DNA of 64,000 nucleotides from Nemania diffusa (taxonomy: Eukaryota > Ascomycota > Sordariomycetes > Xylariales > Xylariaceae), in contig JBBPUQ010000010.1 of assembly GCA_038501195.1 (NCBI GenBank), forward strand, positions 575,501 to 639,500, given 5' to 3'. Shown here piece after piece: positions 12,033 to 25,227 of this stretch. The position numbers and the translations under genes are program-made. Each line of letters opens with the position of its first letter. Within the stretch, counting starts at the first letter, position 1. A model generated the notes under the pieces. It was given only the letters and a program-made list of their open reading frames with translations, had not been told where the DNA came from and ran no database searches.

Positions 12033-12914
12033 ATGTACAACTCGCTCACGCGCATCCAGAATGTCTTCGGCTTCTTCACGACCGTAGCCTTCGTCGTGGC
12101 CGCCATCATAGCAGCCTCCGACTTCACAGCGCCGCGGACACCGAGCGCCAGCATAAAACCGACCAATGTGCAGGTGTACGTAAAACCTCGGCCTTCTCCC
12201 CTCCTCAGCATCCATCCATCACATTCGAATGGTGCTTGATAGCTGACAACTCGGACACCGCGGTACGGCGAACAGAGTAAAGGGCCGGCCGCACTACTAC
12301 AGTTCCAAAAAGGAAGAGTATGCCATCATCAAGTTCTCGCTCGACGCCGACCTCTCGTCGCTGTTCACCTGGAACACCAAGCAGCTCTTCGTCTACGTCA
12401 CGGCCGAGTGGCCCGCGCCCCCTTCTGGCGTCGCCGACGGCACGAACCAGACCAACAAGGCCGTCATCTGGGACACCATCATCACGAGCCCGAGCTCCGA
12501 CCACCTGGCCAACATTGGCCCCGCCACACTCAAGAAGCTGCGCAAGAGCGCTGCGGGCAAGAGTATAGATCCAAGCCGGTACGCGCCCTATCTCGCTCTC
12601 TATTGTATATGCAGACATACAAGCACAAACGGATATAGAGTTACAACTGCAGGCACTGACATGGATACACGCACAGGGGCAAACTCTCGCTCAAGAACCA
12701 AAGACCCAAATACCAGATCACCCACCCAGCAGGCAAAGTAGCCAAGACGGAAGACGTGACGCTCCACGTGCACTACAACGTGCAGCCCTGGGTCGGCATG
12801 CTGACTTGGAACCAAAACGTCGACTTCGCCCTGTGGAAGAAGATGGCCCGGGGAGTCAGCAAGGTCTTCCAGCTCCCTGCCATCAAGCAGAAGGACGAGG
12901 CCAAGGGGAAATAA
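12033..12914 (+). CDS. SPC3: Signal peptidase complex subunit 3 (SPC3 / SPC22-23)
   Basis: Type II membrane subunit of the ER signal peptidase, with its main domain in the lumen. Exons 12033-12175, 12276-12578 and 12677-12914 give 227 residues. Residues about 12-32 (VFGFFTTVAFVVAAIIAAS) form the single N-terminal membrane anchor. The luminal part carries the family blocks VKGRPHYYSSKKEEYAIIKF, DADLSSLFTWNTKQLFVYVT, a potential N-glycosylation site (GTNQTNKA), KNQRPKYQIT and LTWNQNVDFALWK. The first donor was chosen as GTACGT at 12176 because it restores the conserved NVQVVKGRPHYY junction. The long minus-strand open frames over this gene are shadows of its GC-rich codons. Confidence 0.92.
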
Positions 12915-13709
12915 ACAAGTCACCAAGTCGCGGCCCCGTCGCGCCATAGGGCGTTAGGCACGGGGATGACGGGTGGCTGCGTCGTGTCCTCTTAATGACG
13001 AGAATTGGATATAGTAAGAATTGTACGTCTCAAGACACAGGCTGCTTATGACGCTAATCTGTATGCCTTCCTCTTGCTTTGCTTATGTAGCTACTTGCCT
13101 GCTCTGCCATTTTGATTGGCCTGTTCTCGGTTCACTACGAAGTCGTGCTAAGGATTCTAACACTTGCCATGAAGGAAGATAAATTTTAGGTCTACCTAAC
13201 GTTGCCGCAGAGTAGTTGTCAAGTTGCACTTAAAATGATAGGTAGTAGATCTAGGAAACTAGATATCCTAACGACGTTCAATTAAGCCAGGAGACAAGCG
13301 CGGAAAAGGTAAATTGCCCGGATAGTTTGCTTTACGCCTGATTCTACGAACAACTAAGGTCGGACATGGTCAGACCTAGCTAATAGACTGGACAAGTAAT
13401 CTACTTCGCTGCTAGGTACACCAAAAACTGCCGTCGTTTCCTGTTGCTGGAAGGGGGTATAGAGCTAAAGGAAACCAGAAAAGCAATAGAAGCCGTATAT
13501 ACATTGAATGTACCAACCCGCCCGCCGTATACTCCATCCTCATGCAGATGCACATTACACGCATACCCACGTACGCATTGCCCCTGACTGTGTAGACATG
13601 GTATCATTGGTTATGCTCTCTTCGCTTTCAATCAACTCTAATAGTGTAATTCGCGCTTGTTATTCATTATCTGTCACAACAATAGAGAAGCAAAATGGAG
13701 GTTTCAATC
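12915..13709. other. Convergent intergenic region SPC3 / ULP2
   Basis: About 0.8 kb of shared 3' flank. It contains no open frame with recognisable content and no repeat beyond isolated TAGGTA words near 13240. Confidence 0.45.
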
Positions 13710-16700
13710 TCAGTCGTCTGAAAGATCGATGACATCATTATCATGCAGCTTCGCAGCGGTCACCTTTTCTCCGTTTCGCCGGTTAGCGAAATAGGAACTC
13801 TTCTCCCCTGTTTGCTTTGAGTCGTCTGTCTTGCCATCCTTTCCCGGAGATCGATTGTGGATGCTAGTCGACGGTATTTCCACAACGAGCTGATGTCCTG
13901 TTTGGCCTCCTCTGTGTCGTTGAGAACTCTTCCATGGCCCATTTCGCTCATTGTTGTCAGAGTCATCGACAACCACGGGGTCATTCGGGGTCACACCTCG
14001 AGAACTCTTAGATGACGGTGTCTCGGAGACGATGGGTGGGACGAAATCGCGTTGGAAACGCTTGCTGGCTTCTGTCTCCGAGGACAGTAGATGATATTCA
14101 ACAGCTTGGCCCCTGGCTGGGGAAATGGGCATCATACTAGGAGCTTGATGATGAGTCCCGTGATCTAGTACTGGTTCGAATTTGCGGAGCGATGCAACTA
14201 TGTGCGGATCCGACGGTCCGGCCTCTACCTCTTGTACGTTCGACGGGTTGTCTATTTCCGATTGCTGCGTAGCGTTCGAACTATTACTCTGGATAGTTTG
14301 TGCAGACGGTTGCGGCTGCACATTCATTATAGCAGGCTCTACATTCGTCTTGTGATATTGGAAATTATCGGGACTCATAGCTTCCCCAGGGATAGTGTTA
14401 TGACTATTAGTGCTAGGCAGCTGGTGATATTTTGGAGCCGGCGGGCTTTTGCTTCCTCTCACCTTATCACTGCGACAATTCTGATTTGTCTGTTCCAGTT
14501 TTGAAGGTGTATGAAGAGGATTCATAGCCGGAGAAGCTGTATGATTCGAAGATTTTGCCAACTTCGGCTGTGGTGTGCTTATTTTGGCCCGCCGCTTTTT
14601 CTCTTGAACCAAATCTTCATTTTTTTGCTGCTTCTTTTGAAGATCAAAAATGAGATCTCTAATATTGGTCCGAAGCTCTGATGGGTCGAGGTGCCAAGAA
14701 ATATCGCCGTCACGTTGCAGTAGGCTCCGTACAAAGCGGTCAGGATTGAGTAGGAATTCCTGAATGTATCCCAACAAGAACAGCCCACAATCACAGTGAT
14801 TTGTTTGTTCAGGTACGTCTTTAGCAGTAGTACCCATAGCGCCAGGAGGGGGTATCTCAATCCCCTTCTTATCCTGAAGTTCGGCAACGAGATATTGCTT
14901 CAAATAGCTGCAGGTAGGCGAATGCGATGCGCCTAAAGAATCTAGAGTAATTATTCTTGGCTGATTGGGATCGTATTTTCGAGGCCCAACACTCTGCCTC
15001 TTCCCTGTCTTTTTTCGGGGTTGCAGGTTAGCCGTGGTGGCAATATGTTCTACCTCGACCTCTGGCCTGTCCGAATCCTTAATCACGTACACCTCGGGGC
15101 CGTTATTCGTGGGAGTAGAATCAGTTGCTTCCCCTATATTTTTATCTGCCTTTTGCTTGGTCTCATTAGGGCGATCAAAGCTGTCAATTGACATACGTCT
15201 GAGGGTTTCTACGACATCTTCTCGTATAGGGTCCACGTGTTCGCCGTTGGGATAGCTGTCCAATTTCTCGTTCTGTGAGGAGGCTTCGGATATTTCTAGA
15301 ATTAACGTGTCGTTAGGAACCGCGGCTATACTGGGTAGAGTACCGTCGACTTGTCCCTGGTTCTGGTTGATGGACGAAGGGATAAGCTTAGGCGCGTTGC
15401 AAATAATTGCAACATACCAGTGAGTATATTCATTGATGGGAACAATGATATAGTCCTTGGAGAAAATGTCTACCTTGGAGGTCCAGGTTTTGACGCTATC
15501 ATAATTAATTCCCTGGCCAGTCTTAGTAGGCTTCAATTTATCATAAAAGAAGGTATTCTGAAAATATATCCTCTTTGCCAGATCTCCGTTATTGTCTTCC
15601 AGGCTTTTTTGTAAATACCGAAGGTAGAAGATGATAATATTGTCATTCAGAAATTGGCCTTCATCGAGCCGTTGAATATCATCCTTGTCGATAGTCGCTC
15701 GATTCTTTCCGGTATTAGGATAAACGAGAGAGTTTCGCCAGTGCTTTTCCCAGCCCGCGTTAAGGGATGTCCAACCTTCAGGCTCAGGCTCAGGCTCAAG
15801 CTCAGGCTCAGGCGAATCTAGACAAGTAAACATTGAGTAAGTCGTCCGTAATTGTCGCTGTACTGAAGTCGGTTGAGGATTGTAGGGCCGGCTTGAGGCG
15901 ACGGCATTGGATTTAGACGTAGAAGGCTTCATCGCGTCTCTCAATTTAGGTCGGGCGCTTGATTCTATTGGAGCACGCCGATTTTGATTGTGCTGGATGA
16001 CTTTGATATCATCAGCGACTGACGGCCTTACTTCACTATCCGTAATTGGCTTATGATACTTAGCTCGTTGTATCATTTCGTCGAAATCCTTCTCAAGTTT
16101 GGCTCTATAAGGATATTAGCCTAAGCCTGACGGGATAATTACACTTTTATCTTACGTGTCGCAAAGTTTGATGGAGACAGACCGGCTTAGATCTGTGTAA
16201 AGGTTGACCCATTCAAACAATTTTATGAGCTCTTGTGTTGAGGCGAATTCAACCATCAGTTTGGGACCGGCGCTATGCGCGAGATTCATAGTACTGAAGT
16301 TAACGGTGATGATGCGGCATTTTTCGGCATCATCGGGACGCAAGATGGTTTTGACATTCTTGAGGTCGAGTGTGAGATATACGTAGGACTTCAAGAGATT
16401 GTTTTCCTGGTCAACGGGGGATAGAGTGTGACCAATTTCGCGAATAGATAGATAACAATGATCTGGATCCTCCTCATAGTCTGCTTGGTAGCAACATTGT
16501 CCGGAGGCACCGCGCAAAATGCGCAGGCCAGGCTCAATGATGGACTTCGCGTCTTTCTTCCGCTCAAGTGCATTCTCTATGGTCATTGCGGCAGACGCTC
16601 TGGTGGCCAAAACGCCCCCGAAATTTGTGGGTAGAATGCTGCCTCTCTTCGATAAACTAGGAGAAAAATTCCTCGGGCGTTTAGTAGGCCGTCCTGCTGC

Positions 16701-17570
16701 TATTTCCTCCGAGCTTAGAGCTAGTTCGTCTGGGCTTAGATCAGCTTCCTGATGCCGCATCCGTTTCTCCGCTTTGTCGATTGTTCTAGAAAATATTTGT
16801 GATGGGAGTGGGGTAGATTGAGCTGGAACTACGATCTCTTTGAAACGGTTGGAGAGTTCTGATATGGGTAGCCCTTCTTCTCGTTTGCGTTTTCCCTTGT
16901 GTAAATCTGCCGGTGCTTTCTGGGGGCTAATGAGGTCGACTTCGTCATCAGTGAGGTCATCTTCTTGCCCCGAAAACGTTGGGTCCTTTCTAAAGAATCG
17001 GGATCTTCGGTGTTTTTTGGTCCAACGATCTACACCACGATACTGGCCAAGAGCAGACTGGGAAGGGCTCTTGTTCGAGCCAACTGAACGCTGAGAGTCT
17101 GTGACGGAAATACTTCCTATAGATAACCTCCGAGGTGACGGCGTGTCAGCCACAGCAAAGAAAGCGTTGGAATGCGAGGAATTCGTGCCGATTTCGTCAA
17201 CTTTTCGGCGTTTCGCCGCCGGGGGGGTCGAGGGTATAGACCGGGAGGCAGACGAGATACCAAAAGGCGTTCGTGAGGATGTACTGGTATTGTTAGAGAG
17301 AGTGTTGATGGGCGTCGGCGCACCCACGTTCCCCGGTTTAGTCTAGGAAGGGTTAGTTGCTGGCAGAGGAGGAGGGCAAAGGCAAGACATTAATCTAACC
17401 ATAGTACCAGCCCTTCCTAGTCGGATAGCCGATCCCAGAGGAGTGAGCAATGGCCGTCCAGCTCTCGCCACCAACTCCCAGAGGGGCTGTATCGAGAAGC
17501 GAAAGCCTGAGGTGCTAACTGGTGCCTCTCTAGTCTCGGTAGGCAGGTGGTTTTGTTGTACAGGTGGCAT
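13710..17570 (-). CDS. ULP2: ULP2-type SUMO (Smt3) isopeptidase
   Basis: Cysteine protease of the C48 family (ULP2/SENP6-7 branch) that trims SUMO chains in the nucleus. Two large exons are secure: 17342-16156 and 16104-13710, joined by a 51-bp intron. A leading exon 17570-17400 (ATG at 17570, donor GTTAGA) is a tentative model; without it there is no early in-frame ATG. Full model about 1250 residues. The N-terminal half is disordered and basic with a PH-like ULP2 N-domain around YVYLTLDLKNVKTI. The protease core shows WRNSLVYPNTGKNRATIDKD, LDEGQFLNDNIIIFYLRYL, the catalytic His (EYTHWYVAIICN), Asp (RIITLDSLGASH), and Gln/Cys (EQTNHCDCGLFLLGY). A long insertion separates His from Asp, typical of ULP2. 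Before the core there is an acidic Glu-Pro repeat (15780-15810). The tail ends with VIDLSDD, which resembles a SUMO-interacting motif. Confidence 0.85.
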
Positions 17571-18734
17571 GGACAAGACAAGCCAGTCGACATGCTGACT
17601 ACCGCTACACTATTTCACTACTTTGTAGTCGCACACGCGCCACAGCGATGTTCCACCACCGGCATTCGGCTGGGCTGCCAGCTCAAAGAACGCATGAGCA
17701 CAAGGGCCGAGACAGGGTGGCTGTGCGCGGCAAGGAGAAGGGCTGGATGGCGGTTCGGAGGGTGGTTTGTCAAGCCCATATATCGGTGAAGAGGGATCTC
17801 GGTGCGGAGGGGGCACGCCGTTGCGGAGGCTGCGCAAAGAGAAGGGTGGGCGTGCTCCTTTGAGTGGGGACTTGTCTTGGTTCTTTGTTGCTCCGTCAAG
17901 TGAAAGAGGTCGAAGAGGGAGGGGCCATTCGTAGTGGGATAATTGGTGCATGTAGGCACCGAGCAGTGGTTTGCCTGTTGTCTGAGGTTGTAAGATGGCA
18001 AAGGGTGCGGTTACGACCGTGCATACCCAAAAGTATGTTGGTAGAGCATGATGTAAAATCGACTAGGAAGATCATTTGAAGGTTGGTTTGGGGGGGAAGT
18101 CAGTGGGGTGCATGTGGTTAGATAGGTACCTCCTGCTAACACCTCGCTTAGGTACCGAGGTAGGCTACATGTAAAGCTACAGGTAACTTATATGTACCGA
18201 CAATATCTACACGGCAGGCTAACTACACACAGGTGGGTACCTAGATAGTACAATAATATATATAAAGATGACTTATAGATACCTGAGGTAGTGTGTAAGT
18301 GGTTTGCTTTACGCTGTAGACACACTCTACAGAGGCGTCTACATACCTAAGGTACATGTATGACCTACATATAATATAGGGTACCTAGGTAGGTTCTTTT
18401 AGCACTAAGTGCCCACGTAAGGTTCCCCCTACCTGCTACCTAAGCACATACAGCAATAGTTGTCTATATAATATTTACACATATATGTATAGGCACACTA
18501 TCTATCTACACACACACCATTTGTCAATACACATGCTCGTGTTAGGTCCAGGTTAGCAGTTCAGAACACCGACAGGTGACTATTTAAAAAATATCTCAAT
18601 AATTATAGCAAAGCCAATATCTGGCCAGAGATAATTCCATCATCTAGCAGAGAAAGTTCGAGACCAAAACGCCAGGGCTATACGAAACTCCATTTGCCAT
18701 GCTGAGTTTTATAGCATCGTGGTCTTCTATGTGA
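17571..18734. promoter_or_regulatory. Intergenic region ULP2 5' side / peroxidase 3' side
   Basis: The left half is the ULP2 promoter side, with open frames in several phases but no recognisable protein. The right half, from about 18120, is rich in TACCTA/TAGGTA words, listed separately. Confidence 0.45.
18120..18500. repeat. Cluster of TACCTAGGTA-like words
   Basis: Within about 380 bp the words GGTACC, TACCTA, TAGGTA and CCTAGGTAGG recur many times in both orientations (for example near 18124, 18150, 18236, 18355 and 18382). The sequence is not a clean tandem array. Similar clusters occur in most other intergenic regions of the window. Confidence 0.6.
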
Positions 18735-21700
18735 TTACTCTGACCTTCTAGTGTATAAAGTTCTTCTTTCCTCTTCCTCTGGCGGCGTTAACTCATAGAC
18801 ACTTAACCGATTGCCCGCGCCGCACAGCTGCGTTGCGTCGCCGCTGCAGGCCATGCTACATTGGCTGCTCGGGGCCGTCACGGAACCTTCACCGAACTCA
18901 TCGCCGCAGTAGCATTCAGCGCCGTACTCGGTACCGAAGTACGTGAATCCTGCACAGAACGTGGCGCAAAGCTCGAGTGACATGTCGTCTTCCACAAGAG
19001 ATTTGCCAGCCAGTGCGCGGACCCCCGTGCCCTCTGTCTGGCAACCATACCAGGAATAGCTGCCGACTGTGAGGGGCTGCGAGGGGCCGGCGGTCGTGTT
19101 GGAGTAGTAGAGGCTCAACCGGTTGCCGGCGCCGCAGTATTCAGACCTGTCTCCTGAGCAGGGCGTGTTGCAATCAGCGAGATCCGTCTTGTTACTGGAG
19201 GCGGCGAGAATATCGCCACAGTGGCATTCGTCGCCGAACTCCGTTCCGAAGTAATGGTAGTCCTGGCAGAAGTCCGCACAAGACTCAAGCGTAACGTTTC
19301 CTGCGATGGACTTGGAATCGAGGGCTCGCACGCCATCCCCCTCAGTCCAGCAGCCCTGGAAAGCGTAGGAAGACACAGTAGGCTTGTTAACGGGGGTAAC
19401 GGTAGGTGTTGGGATCATCGTTGTCGACGTCGGCGGGTTGATGAGCCTGTACATCTCAAGCCTGTCGCTGCCGCCGCAGTACTCGGTCTCATCTCCAGCA
19501 CAAACCATGTTGCAGTCACCGTCATCGGTCACGTTGCTCCTAGCGTCAATGAATTGACCACAATAACATTCACGGCCATACTCGGCACCAAAATATGTAA
19601 AGCCAGCGCAGTTCGATGCACACAGCTCCAAGGTCATGGCATCATTCGGGAAGTCTCCTCCAGTGAGCGCACGAGTGGGAAGCTCCTCGTAACAGCCGAC
19701 GCGTACATAAGGCGTGACAGTCGGCTTGATGGCTAGAGTGCCAGTGGGAGTTGGGATGGCGCCCGTAGTAACATACAATTCAAGTCTGTTACCGGCGCCG
19801 CAGTATTCCGTGTCATCTCCCGAGCAAACCACGTTACATTCGTCAAGTGTAACGTTTGTGCTGGATACATCAACCTTATTGCCACAGTAGCCTATCAAGT
19901 GGTTAGTTAACTAAGACGACGTTTTCTTCCACGGTCTTCAGCCGAAAACGACTTACATTCACGCCCAAACTCTGTGCCCCAATAGTAGAATCCTGTGCAG
20001 TTAGTCATGCAACTCTCAAGTGTCATCCCGTCATAAACGTAACTAGCACCATTTAGGGCGCGAACCCCAGCAGCTGTCGCCTCCGTGTTACAGCCGACTA
20101 ACGTGTAGTTTCCCAAGGTTTCTCTATGAAACGGGGTCTCTGCGGCCGCAGTGCTCGTGACTGTTCCTGGCGAGGTCACAGTCGGGGTCGTAGTAACTGG
20201 CGTGGAAGAGGTTTCCTCTGGCGGGCCGGGATCATCCGCACGCGAGCAGAGGCCAGCGGGCGGAGCATTGAACGTAGCACAAGTTGCTCCCAGACCACTT
20301 GCTGCCTTGAAATCGTCTCGGGAGGCTGATTCACCAGTCCCGGTGATCACATCTATTTTGGTAGCATAGTCAAGGTCTCCCAGGCCTTCGTAGGAAGCCG
20401 TGTAGAAAGTGTAAAGACCAACACAGTCACCCTTTGTCATTTCCACGGTATCATCATTTAGGGTGGGAACCGGGCGGTTTGGGTCACCAACAGGGGTCTT
20501 GTATGACACGTGCAGGTTGACAGGCGAGTCAAGGTCGTTGCGAACCTATTTCTAAATGTTAGCACCTCGTTTATATAGCTTAGTTAGGTAGAGTTCAAAC
20601 TCACAGCTGCCACAACCTTCAAGTTCCCTTCTAGAAGGCAGCTTTGAGGTGTCTGCATGAAAATAGCATCCTGTATGGGATACGAGTCTCCATTGTTGTC
20701 ATAAACCTCGGATGTTCCACTAGCCATATTGACTGTCAAGGTGAAAGACGAGATGCCCGAGGAGGTTGGGATGTTAACATTAATTGGGAACCACTAAAAT
20801 TTACGTTAGAAAGAGGGACAACAAGACATAGTTCTAACTCCAACGCGAACTCACCACAAACGTGTCGTCAAACCCTTGGGTAGCACCTAGGAGGTTGGCG
20901 GTATACGTGCAACCCAAGTTACCACAATTATCACCGCCGCTTCGGTCCTTGTAGGTCAGCAAGACACTCTCTGCGGAATCGGACCCAAAGTCAGTAGTGC
21001 GAACTCGTATCAGCCCAGACAGCTGCATCGTTGAAGCTCCAGAATTCAGTGTAAGTTGCATATCGACTGGCTTGACGGCATAAGGCTGAACGGGATCAGT
21101 AAGCACAACGCCATCCGGAACAACCTCGATCATTTTGCGCAAAACTGTGGCGCAAACGCTGCTGAATGTGCTGGGGTCTACCATGGCAGCCATTGTCGCA
21201 TTTCCATCCGAGTTGAAGACTTTGAAATCCGAGTTCCTCGTAGCTTTAATCGAAGGGCCGACGACCATAGGGTTCGTTGTATTACCGGCGATATATTCGG
21301 TCACGATCTTGTTATCGAATACGTCCACCGTAGAGTCCATCGTCCCCTCCCCATCTGCGGTACTACCCACTGGGACAATCTGGGGAAATTCGGTTTCGTG
21401 AACACCGCCGATGGTATGACCACATGCAACAACTTGAATCATCTCGGTCTGGCTGAAGCCCATGCGCGAAAACTGCTGCTGGAACGTGAAGGCTGAGTTC
21501 TGGGGCAGAGGAACGCCAATAGGGCCACCCTCTTTCGCATCAACCCTCCCACTAGCATAGGGGACCACGGGACCACCACAAGATCTCACGGCATAGTACA
21601 CACCCAAAGCAATCAGATCGGCCACACCCGACCTGCTTGTGTAGTAGTCGGCCATAAATTTAAGTGTCTCATTAAATGCCGGGCCGATGTTGTCTGAGCT

Positions 21701-21994
21701 TGTAAGTTCGTATTGTAACGACCCGTCTAGGCCGCCCGCTCGGCCGTCAAAGATAGTGGTGGTCGCCATGTCGTGGAAAGCAGCCCGAAGCCACTCTGCG
21801 GCATTGTGACGCCCAGGTCCTGAAGCTTCGCTTGAGCAAGGAATGACGGTTCCACCGAATTGTCGTGAGCGATAACCTTTCACCTGATACATGATCTCTT
21901 CCAACTCGTCGATCTGAGAAGGCCATGTTGGGTCTGCCTTTGCCAGCGCACTCAGCGAGAGCATCGCCGACCAGAGATATGTATTCCACCGCAT
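18735..21994 (-). CDS. Secreted heme peroxidase (hybrid type B) with four WSC domains
   Basis: Predicted extracellular hydrogen-peroxide-dependent oxidoreductase fused to carbohydrate-binding modules. Exons 21994-20855, 20793-20605, 20545-19957 and 19891-18735 encode about 1024 residues. Residues 1-20 are a signal peptide ending ALAKA. The catalase-peroxidase-superfamily domain follows, with distal Arg and His in WLRAAFHDMAT and proximal His in VVACGHTIGGVH. A Ser/Thr/Pro-rich linker precedes four WSC domains at about 591-679, 701-787, 815-901 and 918-1007, each with regularly spaced cysteines and the signature TEFGxECxCG...CSGDxxEYCGAGNRL. There is no C-terminal membrane segment, so the protein should be secreted or wall-bound. 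Peroxidase plus WSC architecture is described for the ascomycete hybrid B peroxidases. The substrate is unknown. The third intron cuts inside WSC1, between GREC and YCGN. Confidence 0.88.
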
Positions 21995-24900
21995 AGTGAG
22001 GACTTATCCTGGTACGAAGCCAGGATAGGGCAGTATTAAGAATTAAGTAGATTACCTAGTAAAAAACAACGACATATGCCACGCCTTATCTGGCGAAATT
22101 AGGGAGATCGACGCGGATGAAGAACCATCTTAGATCAACTCAGCACGAAACGAGGGAACGAAGGATGTTAATAAATTACAAGTCATGTTGGTGTATGGTC
22201 TTCTCCCAGCTACCTACACTACGCCGTAGATAGTGGATGACCCTTCGTCGAATATTGTTAGCCTAGGCTGTACCGATCCCTGTCGTGTACCAAAGTAGCG
22301 AGGATGGAATACGAGAATTAAGAAAAGTGGCTAATATGTACGATAGGATTGGATGGGCCTGCTCCCCGAGCGTCCAGCCGCAAAACTGGAACGAACGACT
22401 AATGCAGGCAGGCTGGAGACCGAGACAATATACATACTGCGAAGAAGAGGTACGTGCTGTACGTAGCGTGGACTATCTAGTGTATGTAGCATTAAGGAGA
22501 GAAATTAGACAAGGCAACTAACCGCCTACTTGGGAACCAGATGCCACCCTACGATCCACACATGGAATTCCCAGGGGTCCACGGGATCTACCGAACTGAA
22601 CAAAACGTCTCCCGAACCATGTCCCGTCAACCCCTGGTTACTTGTACATAGAACGTGGGCGGCCATCGATCACCGTTGAGGCTCTCCGCAGGTATTGTCC
22701 GAGATGGCGATGGATTCGGCGTAAAAACTCCAGACCCCCTCGTGGACGATCGAGCAACGTGCTAATTTGCGCCATCGCCAGACGGCTATCCTCGCTAGCT
22801 TGGCGTGCAGATGCATGGCGTCGCTCTGAAAGAAAGGCTTAGACTACTACTTACTCGTCTAGGTATCCGAACACACCACCCATCACAACTGTCAGCACCC
22901 CAGAAAGCAGTCAGATCTCCAAGATGGTGGGGCTCGATCGAGTCAAACAACGGTACCTGAGTTGATAAATCGGTAGTCAGATGATGAGAAAATAAATGTT
23001 TTTCAGCTTGACAATACAGAGTACCCCTTCGTACTTCATTCCCGAGTCGAGTGGGTATAATAGAATGATTTATCTCCGTGGTCTAGTCTTATCGCGTTCT
23101 ACTACCTACATAGGCTGCGTCCAAAAGATCCCTGAATGTCTCAGGACTTCAGTGAACGGGACAATGAACGCCAAGAGAAATAGTGTATTAATTATGTAGG
23201 TATTATTGTGGTCAACCCATACTGCGTATATCTATTTTCTACCTGCCTAGATTACCTAGCGCTAATGGACATACTACAATTATAATAATTATAATATGAA
23301 TACTATATTCAACGAGTCATCTTTTCGAAATGTCTCCGGACTAGTCTAGGATCGCAACGGGTAGCCACAGTTTTGAGGGACCCCTAGATCCTAGGGACTA
23401 GGGTGGAGTGTGTAAGTCCACATAAGATCTACACGACCCTGTTCTTCGTCGGCTGTTTTTTCTAGTTGTCAGCTCGAAAGGTTTTTACTACCTACCTATG
23501 CTACAGTCGATGTTGTCCCCTCAACTTAAGCATTAATATCAGCCCGCTGCCAAGGCAAACACGGTGACATGCGGTTGAGTACGACACCTTTTGGTTATTC
23601 GCTTACTATGCTATTAATTATACACCCTAATTATCACAGACGCAGCTCTGAAATCGTCGAGACTAGGATGTTGAAAATGTTTGTCAACGCGTACGGCTGA
23701 AGAGAAGGTTTTTTGACGGGAGCACCTGGTCTTTTTCATCTGCCATATTCGCTTTAAGATTTGGTTATCAAACTCTTAACTATATCCTTATGTTTCGCCT
23801 CCTCGAGATATGTCACGTGTGCTTGGTACTATCAGCATTCGTAGGTATCGACATAGGATGTGTGGGGGGAAGGGTACGAAGGACAGTGTATAAGGGTTAC
23901 CCCTCACGGTGGTTACTAGGTCTTCTCTCCATCTCTCATACAACATAATTATCAACTAGCTATCCAACAGATGCATTAACATACTTCTTTTTATTGATGC
24001 ATCGTACGCATAGTGCGTGACGTACAAAATCCCAACTTTTGAACTACTATGCAGTTCCGGTAGATATTTTGGCCGAGTTAGGGGTACTTACACATATCTA
24101 CTGTATACTACACTACATATGTATGTGCCAGTATGCCCCGTGTCTGAATAAGAGAGCCGGAAAGGAGGAAAAACAAACGGGCTTCACATATAACATACTA
24201 CCAAAGTATATAGATGCTATACATATTCAAATATTTACTATATATATCGAGTTACTTAGAAAACGGCATACCCGTACATACACTATAGGAAACTATTGGC
24301 GGAGCTCATCCTGCATCCCACCATCCACATACCTAGGTACCTTAGGTAGTAGGTATCTACACTACATATAAACCTGGTATAAGCCGCATATGCCGGCCGA
24401 TGCAGTCAGACCCTCATTACACTTGGTCGCTTAAGCACAAAAAAACCTACACCGTTCTCAATGTCACCTTGTACCTACATCAGGTGCCAAAGAATCCCAA
24501 TACATTACCATGCAAACCAGCACAATAAGGCATGCATCTACATAATCCTCATCCGATTATCCCGGCTACAACCTCTCGCTATTTGTAGCCTTGTCAGGCG
24601 GCTGTCAGCAACTAAAGTAGTAGCAGGCAATGTTTTCTACACGGCATTGGCCCAGACCGTCGTCAATTAGGGAATACTGCAACCTGGGTCGGAGAGCTGA
24701 TAACCGCTCTAGAATGATCTTCACCAAGACAGACATCGAGGGATGTGGAAACTCACAATTAATGAGCTATCATTTTATCATTCCATAGATAAATAGAGAA
24801 ATAGATAGTGAGATAATACTACCACAGTACAGCGATATATGAATGAGGGTGGGTGTGATGGGAGGTCATACATAATCTTTATCATCTCTTGCCGGCCTAA

Positions 24901-25227
24901 GGCCAATCAATCATATATATAGTCACGAATACATGCAGGCATATTAACCACAGTAGAGTAGGGGATTCTCATAAAACTGTGCCTACCAAATACAGAAGGT
25001 CGCTTAACTTGCAATTGTCACATCTAGCTGAGACCAGCCCTCCGACAGCTGATGAATTTGAACGTGACGAAAGGGAAAAAGGCGGTATGCCATTTTTTAT
25101 TCATCATTCCAAGTTAAGTCTTGACCATAAGAGCATTCTCGTACCTAAGAGTGTACACAATAAAAAAGAATAACACACATAAAAAAAGATAGCTCAATTC
25201 AGAAATCGTGCTAGACAATGAAGGTCC
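21995..25227. other. 3.2 kb gene-poor intergenic region
   Basis: Promoter side of the peroxidase, then relatively AT-rich DNA with many TACCTA and TACATA words. Open frames are short. One weak candidate for a spliced small gene on the minus strand (22883-22638) is described among the findings. I recognise no conserved protein or structural RNA. Confidence 0.5.

Noticed and set aside
12205..12947. Minus-strand open frames of 115-137 codons over SPC3
   Set aside because: They are shadows of the SPC3 exons, whose C-ending codons suppress stops on the other strand.
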